This document shows positions 7,390 to 11,062 of a DNA stretch of 11,062 nt, one piece after another (within the stretch, counting starts at the first letter, position 1; every line of letters begins with the position of its first letter). The DNA lies in NCBI GenBank assembly GCA_002780705.1, contig PEUP01000019.1:1-11062 (forward strand), read 5' to 3'. The stretch is from Elusimicrobia bacterium CG03_land_8_20_14_0_80_50_18 (GTDB lineage Bacteria; CG03). The position numbers were made by a program, and so were the translations under genes. The notes under the pieces are model-generated. The model ran no database searches and was not told the origin of the DNA. It saw only the letters and a list, made by a program, of their open reading frames with translations.

Positions 7390-7447
7390 CAAGGCCTTGC
7401 CATTTTACTTGTCTGTGATAAATATCAACTTGCATTAAAAGGCCTTT
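7390..7447. promoter_or_regulatory. Pair of AAGGCCTT-core palindromes in the ndk/PilZ divergent spacer
   Basis: CAAGGCCTTG at 7390-7399 and AAAGGCCTTT at 7438-7447 are both perfect 10-bp palindromes sharing the core AAGGCCTT, 48 bases apart. The second sits inside the -35/-10 spacer of the promoter for the PilZ gene, where a bound protein could block transcription. The same 8-base core occurs by chance in coding sequence (in coaD near 472-479 and in clpC near 4526-4533), so an operator role is only possible. Confidence 0.25.
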
Positions 7448-7459
7448 CTTGTATATAAT
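7430..7459 (+). promoter_or_regulatory. Sigma70-type promoter for the PilZ-HIT-glgA run
   Basis: TTGCAT (7430-7435) and a perfect TATAAT (7454-7459) are separated by 18 bases, a good housekeeping-sigma promoter. It lies in the divergent spacer directly before the PilZ gene. Only six bases separate the -10 box from ATG 7466, so transcription should start at or within a base or two of the start codon. Confidence 0.7.
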
Positions 7460-7465
7460 TCAACT

Positions 7466-7804
7466 ATGGGAATAAAGCAATCGCAAAGGAAACATGACAG
7501 AATAAAAGACACATTGCTTCTGGATGTGTACAAGCCCGGTGCTTTTCAGCCGGCCTGCCGGGCCTGCCTGACTGATATCAGTGTCGGCGGCGCGGGCTTA
7601 GAAGCCACATATCGTTTCAATCTCGGCGACAGGATAAACCTTGTTTTCAAAATGCAGGATGAGCGGGAATATGTGATAGACGCCGTTGTCAAGAGGGTGT
7701 CCCGCTCAACGGGTACTTTTTCCTACGGAGTGGAATTCATTGTCGAGGGTTTTTTCAAGCGCTGGGCAATGAAGAGGTTTGTCAAAAAACTTCTTAATTC
7801 CTGA
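7466..7804 (+). CDS. Stand-alone PilZ-domain protein, possible cyclic-di-GMP receptor
   Basis: The 112-residue protein is essentially one PilZ domain. RKHDR at 8-12 matches the R-x-x-x-R motif and DISVGG at 37-42 matches D/N-x-S-x-x-G, the two segments that grip cyclic di-GMP in characterised PilZ proteins. The beta-barrel continues through GDRINLVF and SYGVEF, and ends in a basic helix (RWAMKRFVKKLLNS). Both motifs being intact makes ligand binding likely; the output is unknown, since no diguanylate cyclase, motility or cellulose gene is present. No signal peptide or membrane segment is visible. ATG 7466 must be the start because no other start codon precedes Arg8 in frame. It has no Shine-Dalgarno and lies six bases after a TATAAT box, which suggests a leaderless message. 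The stop abuts the next ATG directly. Confidence 0.85.
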   Translation: MGIKQSQRKHDRIKDTLLLDVYKPGAFQPACRACLTDISVGGAGLEATYRFNLGDRINLVFKMQDEREYVIDAVVKRVSRSTGTFSYGVEFIVEGFFKRWAMKRFVKKLLNS

Positions 7805-8278
7805 ATGAAACATCTTTCGGCGCCATGGAGAGACAAATATTTTGACATGAAACAGTCGGGATGTATTTTCTGCAAGGCGGCCAAAGCTAAGAAAGATGCT
7901 GAGAATCTTGTCGTCCTGAGGGGCGCGAAATGTTTTATGATGCTCAATCTTTTCCCATACACAAACGCCCATGTGATGGTCGCGCCGTACAGGCACACGG
8001 GCGATGTGACCATGCTCAGCGCTCCGGAGGCGGCGGAGATGGCGGTTATGGTTTCTAAAGCCGTTTCCGCTATGAAAAAACTGTTCCATTGCGAAGGTTT
8101 CAATATAGGGGTGAATCAGGGCGCAGCGGCCGGCGCGGGATTCACCGCTCACACGCACACTCATGTGGTCGGCCGCTGGAAGGGAGATACCAATTTTATG
8201 ACAACACTCGCCGCGACGCGCGTCGCGCCTTCATCTCCCCAGAAAATATACAGGATGCTTAAAAAGGAGCTGGCCTAA
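7805..8278 (+). CDS. HIT-family protein, Ap4A phosphorylase-like
   Basis: This is a histidine-triad nucleotide hydrolase or transferase of 157 residues. The N-terminal APWRDKYF (6-13) and GCIFC (19-23, a C-x-x-C) are typical of the HIT branch that includes the mycobacterial Ap4A phosphorylase. So are MLNLFPYTNAHVMVAPYRH (46-64), GFNIGVNQGAAAGAG and RWKGDTNFM (124-132). The triad is HTHTHVV at 116-122, with His118 as the expected nucleophile. The usual hydrophobic residues between the histidines (as in HLHLHVV) are both threonine here, and the common VVPRW is VVGRW. The likely substrates are diadenosine polyphosphates or related nucleotides; phosphorolysis versus hydrolysis cannot be decided from the sequence. 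The start lies immediately after the PilZ stop with no Shine-Dalgarno, so translation is probably coupled to the PilZ gene. The conserved APWR supports this start over Met15. Confidence 0.9.
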   Translation: MKHLSAPWRDKYFDMKQSGCIFCKAAKAKKDAENLVVLRGAKCFMMLNLFPYTNAHVMVAPYRHTGDVTMLSAPEAAEMAVMVSKAVSAMKKLFHCEGFNIGVNQGAAAGAGFTAHTHTHVVGRWKGDTNFMTTLAATRVAPSSPQKIYRMLKKELA

Positions 8279-8281
8279 ATC

Positions 8282-9721
8282 ATGGAAGTTGTTTTTCTCT
8301 CATCCGAGGTGGTGCCTTTTGCCAAAACAGGCGGGCTCGCCGATGTGGGAAGGGCTCTTCCCGACGCGCTGGCCGAAGCGGGCCTCAAAGTGAATGTGTT
8401 CATGCCGCTATACGGCACTGTAGAGACAAAAAAGTCCGGCATAAAAAAAATAAAAACACTCAAACTGAGTTTGGGCGCTAAAAAATATGTCTATGAGATT
8501 TGCGGAAAAAAAGAGAAAGGCGTGAGTTTTTATTTTATCAAACAGAAAACCTTTTTTGACCGCGAGGGCATATATGGATCTTCGCTCGGCGATTACCCCG
8601 ATAACGCAGGGCGGTTCATTTTTTTTCAGAAAGCGGCGCTGCATTCCCTGAAAAGTTTAAAGATAAAGGCGGATGTGATACATCTTAACGACTGGCAGAC
8701 CGCCCTTGTGCCGAAATTTATCTCAAAAAAATCTTGTCTGCCGACCGTTCTTACGGTGCACAATCTCGCTTACCAGGGCGAATACGACGCGAAATTGGCA
8801 AGGTACGCGGGGCTTAAAAAGAGTGAGCTGCTCTACGGCAGCAGGTTCAACTGTCTCGCCTACGGCATAAGCAACGCTTCCGCCGTTACCACTGTGAGTC
8901 CCGCATACGCCAAAGAGATGAAAACCAAAAAGTTCGGCTGCGGCCTTGAAGATTTTTTGAAAAAAAGAGGTCAATATTTCAAAGGCATCCTGAACGGCCT
9001 TGATTACAGTCTCTGGAATCCGCAGAGCGACCCCGCCATCGCCGCTTCTTACAGCGCGTCTTCTCCGGAAGGTAAGGACAAATGCAAAAAGGCTCTCCAG
9101 AAGGAAATGGACCTTCCGCAGACGGATGCTATGCTTGTGAGTTTTGTCGGTCGGCTTGCCATGCAGAAGGGCATGGATATACTGGTGCCGGCTCTTCAGA
9201 AATTAATATCAGGAAAAATACAGTTTGTCATGCTCGGCACGGGGGACGCCTATTATCATCGCGTTCTGACTGCGCTTGCGAAGCGTTTCCCAAAAAATTT
9301 CGCATTGCGGCTGGATTTTGACAACGATCTGGCGCACAGGATATACGCGGGAAGCGATCTTTTTCTTATGCCCTCGCAGTATGAACCCTGCGGACTTGGG
9401 CAGATGATAGCTTTTTCGTACGGCGCGGTTCCTGTCGTCAATAAGACCGGAGGGCTCATGGATACTGTTTCCGAATACTCTCCTGTTAAAAAAACGGGCA
9501 CGGGTTTTTTGCTCAGGGATTACAGCGCTTCCGCCCTTGAACAGGCTCTGCGAAAAGCCATGAGCATTTATGCCGCCCCCGGCTCTTTCAGGGAATTATC
9601 CGTCCGGTGCATGAGACAGAGATTTTCCTGGAAAAGATCCGCGCTGAAATACATCAGGCTGTATCAAAAACTCATCAGCGAGTCCGTCGTCGCGGCCCGG
9701 CGGATACAGGGGGAAAAATAG
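8282..9721 (+). CDS. glgA: Glycogen synthase (ADP-glucose type), GT5 family
   Basis: GlgA elongates alpha-1,4-glucan from ADP-glucose. The 479-residue length is standard for the bacterial enzyme. The N-terminal Rossmann half shows KTGGLADV at 15-22, the nucleotide-sugar binding signature, with HLNDWQTA at 134-141 and TVHNLAYQG at 158-166. The C-terminal half has VGRLAMQKGMDI at 289-300, containing the Arg and Lys that hold the diphosphate. It also has the catalytic-site motif YEPCGLGQ at 367-374 (Glu368) and KTGGLMDTV at 388-396. All expected key residues are present. ATG 8282 begins directly with VVFLSSEVVPFAKTGG, the normal N-terminus. AAGGAG at 8264-8269, 12 bases upstream, is a somewhat distant ribosome binding site. 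No glgC, glgB or glgP lies in the window, so the rest of glycogen metabolism must be elsewhere. The stop is two bases before the next gene. Confidence 0.96.
   Translation: MEVVFLSSEVVPFAKTGGLADVGRALPDALAEAGLKVNVFMPLYGTVETKKSGIKKIKTLKLSLGAKKYVYEICGKKEKGVSFYFIKQKTFFDREGIYGSSLGDYPDNAGRFIFFQKAALHSLKSLKIKADVIHLNDWQTALVPKFISKKSCLPTVLTVHNLAYQGEYDAKLARYAGLKKSELLYGSRFNCLAYGISNASAVTTVSPAYAKEMKTKKFGCGLEDFLKKRGQYFKGILNGLDYSLWNPQSDPAIAASYSASSPEGKDKCKKALQKEMDLPQTDAMLVSFVGRLAMQKGMDILVPALQKLISGKIQFVMLGTGDAYYHRVLTALAKRFPKNFALRLDFDNDLAHRIYAGSDLFLMPSQYEPCGLGQMIAFSYGAVPVVNKTGGLMDTVSEYSPVKKTGTGFLLRDYSASALEQALRKAMSIYAAPGSFRELSVRCMRQRFSWKRSALKYIRLYQKLISESVVAARRIQGEK
9708..9714 (+). promoter_or_regulatory. Ribosome binding site of the TIM-barrel gene
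   Basis: AGGGGGA at 9708-9714 is nine bases before ATG 9724. It supports that start over the in-frame ATG at 9607, which would place 39 unrelated residues inside glgA. Confidence 0.6.
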
Positions 9722-9723
9722 CA

Positions 9724-10569
9724 ATGGAAATAGGCATCTCAACCGGACTTTTTTATCACAAGGATATTTTAACCTGCCTTGACAGATTATCCCGCGCGGG
9801 TTTTCAGAACATAGAGCTCTGGGCCGGGGCCGGTGACTGGGGCAAAAACACACATTTTGATTATAACGATGAAGACGCGCTCATAGAGATCAAGAAGACA
9901 GTGTCGCTCAAAAAAATGAATATATGTTCCGTGAACGCGCCTTTCAGCGAGAATCTTGACATATCTTCGGTGGATGAGATACAGCGCAGCATCGCCGTCA
10001 GCGAAATCAAAAAAGCCGTTGTGCTCTGCGAATTTTTCAAAGCGGAACATCTTATCGTGCATCCCGCCGTTAAGGCCCTGCCTCTCACGGACAGGGTGTT
10101 TGTGGAAAAAAAGATCAGTCAGTTGAAAAAAAGCCTGGCGGATATCCTTGACAATGCCATGCTTCACGGGGTGAAGATCGCCTGTGAAAATCCCTCGCCG
10201 AACCTTTTAGGGGGCTGGGCGCAGGACCTCATGGAAATAATAAAGGATTTTCCAAAACAGCATTTGGGGATATGTCTTGACACCGGGCACGCGAACCTGA
10301 TAGAGCCGCCGGACAAGTATCTTGAAAAAATAGCGCCACGCCTTACGGCATTGCATGTGTCGGATAATTCCGGCGATTATTCTTCACATTTGCCGCCGGG
10401 GGAAGGCAAAATAGACTGGAAGAAATTCGCTTCGGCTCTTTACGCGTCAGGTTTCAAAGGCGTGTTCATGATGGAGATCCTTGGAGCCTCGCGCTTCGCG
10501 GATCCAGCCAGGGTCTTAACAACAGCCTTTGAGAACGCCAGAGAAATAGTGAGAAAGGGGGATGTGTGA
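9724..10569 (+). CDS. Sugar phosphate isomerase/epimerase-like TIM-barrel protein (AP endonuclease 2 fold)
   Basis: This 281-residue protein belongs to the xylose isomerase-like TIM-barrel superfamily (AP_endonuc_2 domain). It shows the strand-end metal-site motifs in order: the N-terminal GISTGLFYH, FQNIELWAG at 27-35, LIVHPAV at 110-116, ACENPSPN at 153-160 (Glu155), GICLDTGHAN at 182-191 (Asp186, His189), LHVSDNSGD at 210-218 (His211) and FMMEILG at 248-254 (Glu251). HVSDN with a following SSHLPPGEGKIDW is typical of the sugar isomerase/epimerase branch rather than of endonuclease IV, which is normally more strongly conserved. A divalent-metal sugar or inositol isomerase or epimerase is the best general call; the substrate cannot be read from sequence. 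It starts two bases after the glgA stop and its own TGA overlaps the GTG of the next gene. There is no signal peptide, so it should be cytoplasmic. Confidence 0.85.
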   Translation: MEIGISTGLFYHKDILTCLDRLSRAGFQNIELWAGAGDWGKNTHFDYNDEDALIEIKKTVSLKKMNICSVNAPFSENLDISSVDEIQRSIAVSEIKKAVVLCEFFKAEHLIVHPAVKALPLTDRVFVEKKISQLKKSLADILDNAMLHGVKIACENPSPNLLGGWAQDLMEIIKDFPKQHLGICLDTGHANLIEPPDKYLEKIAPRLTALHVSDNSGDYSSHLPPGEGKIDWKKFASALYASGFKGVFMMEILGASRFADPARVLTTAFENAREIVRKGDV

Positions 10570-11051
10570 AAATAGGTATCATGTCGGATTCGCATGAAAA
10601 CAGGCCGGCGATAGCCGAGGCCGTGAAGATATTCAACAGCGAGAAGGTGGAGAAGGTGTTTCACGCGGGAGATATGATATCTCCCATAATGCATGCCGAA
10701 TTTAAAAAGCTTCAATGCCCCATGATAGCCGTCTTCGGCAATAATGACGGCGATAGGGCATACCTCAGGGAGAAATTCCGGGGCCTTGCCGAATTCTATG
10801 ATTTTTACTCCGGCGAGTGCGGCGGCCGGAGGATATTCATGGTGCATGTGCCGGATTTCGTTGAGGATATAGCGTCCAAAGGCAATTATGACATCGTCAT
10901 ATACGGGCACACCCACAAAAGCGATATAAGAACGACGGGCGGCGCGCTTATAATCAATCCCGGGGAATGCGGTTCCTGGCTTTTAGGTAAGAAATCCGTG
11001 GTCGTGCTTGAAACGGATGATTTATCGTACAGGCTGATTGACTTGAGTTAG
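10566..11051 (+). CDS. Metallophosphoesterase, MJ0936/YfcE type
   Basis: This is a small calcineurin-like phosphodiesterase of 161 residues. The two-metal site is complete: Asp8 and His10 in MSDSHEN, Asp36 in HAGD, Asn59 in FGNND, His94 in FMVHVPD, and His115 and His117 in YGHTHK. The C-terminal block INPGECGSWLLG at 130-141 is characteristic of the MJ0936/YfcE group, whose members hydrolyse phosphodiesters in vitro but mostly lack a known natural substrate. The usual lid motif HG after His94 reads HVPD. GTG 10566 is the start; it overlaps the preceding stop as GTGA and has AAAGGGGG at 10554-10561 four bases upstream. An ATG at 10562 is in another frame. The gene ends with TAG at 11049-11051 and is complete. 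Linkage to the TIM-barrel gene suggests joint expression, not a proven shared pathway. Confidence 0.92.
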   Translation: MKIGIMSDSHENRPAIAEAVKIFNSEKVEKVFHAGDMISPIMHAEFKKLQCPMIAVFGNNDGDRAYLREKFRGLAEFYDFYSGECGGRRIFMVHVPDFVEDIASKGNYDIVIYGHTHKSDIRTTGGALIINPGECGSWLLGKKSVVVLETDDLSYRLIDLS

Positions 11052-11056
11052 GGAGG
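11051..11056 (+). promoter_or_regulatory. Ribosome binding site of a gene beyond the right edge
   Basis: GGGAGG begins on the last base of the phosphoesterase stop codon and is followed by TTTTGC up to the window end. This is a good Shine-Dalgarno with space for a start codon just past the edge, so the run of plus-strand genes probably continues. Confidence 0.55.
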
Positions 11057-11062
11057 TTTTGC

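Noticed and set aside
7402..7428. Possible minus-strand promoter for ndk (TTGATA, then TAAAAT)
   Set aside because: The spacer is only 15 bases and the region is AT-rich, so such matches are expected by chance; ndk must have a promoter nearby but I cannot place it.
9607..9723. In-frame upstream extension of the TIM-barrel gene to ATG 9607
   Set aside because: It would overlap the last 115 bases of glgA, adds residues unlike the family, and ATG 9724 has its own ribosome binding site and the expected N-terminus.
1..11062. Mobile elements, CRISPR arrays, tRNA/rRNA genes or a defence island
   Set aside because: I saw no transposase, integrase, spaced direct repeats, or structured RNA genes; nearly all sequence is accounted for by housekeeping-type coding regions.

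Overview
This window is an almost gap-free stretch of bacterial chromosome holding two plus-strand gene runs, separated by one minus-strand gene. No RNA gene, CRISPR array, insertion sequence or other mobile element is visible. All genes look intact except the first, which is cut by the left edge. No gene-free stretch exceeds about 110 bases. Coding is rich in ATA (Ile) and AGG (Arg) codons, base composition is roughly balanced, and many genes start on the stop codon of the gene before. I cannot assign a phylum. The gene set would fit an uncultured deep-branching bacterium (Elusimicrobiota- or Omnitrophota-like), but that is only a guess.

Run 1 (1-6789, +): the 3' end of a DUF151 bifunctional-nuclease-family gene, then coaD (pantetheine-phosphate adenylyltransferase), a previously unlisted 40-codon ORF fitted exactly between coaD and the next gene, a PIN-PhoH (PhoH2-type) RNase/ATPase, a PHP-domain phosphoesterase of the RNase AM/TrpH type, a 431-residue protein that I read as a divergent archaeo-eukaryotic-type primase (AEP), and a ClpC-type double-AAA+ unfoldase. 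The genes from coaD to clpC are joined by overlaps of 1 to 8 bases, so one polycistronic message with translational coupling is likely. Nucleic-acid and nucleotide turnover recur in this run, alongside CoA synthesis and protein quality control.

Middle (6790-7465): ndk lies on the minus strand, convergent with clpC and divergent from the next gene. A weak hairpin lies between clpC and ndk. The 112-base divergent spacer carries a good sigma70-type promoter and two related 10-bp palindromes.

Run 2 (7466 to the right edge, +): a stand-alone PilZ protein, a HIT-family Ap4A-phosphorylase-like protein, glycogen synthase GlgA, a xylose-isomerase-like TIM-barrel protein and an MJ0936/YfcE-type metallophosphoesterase. 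A Shine-Dalgarno sequence for a further gene sits at the very end. The promoter before the PilZ gene is placed so that transcription should begin at or next to the ATG, giving a probable leaderless mRNA.

The points most worth following up are the small ORF abutting the PhoH2-type gene, the AEP-like protein between the PHP gene and clpC, and the leaderless PilZ promoter.
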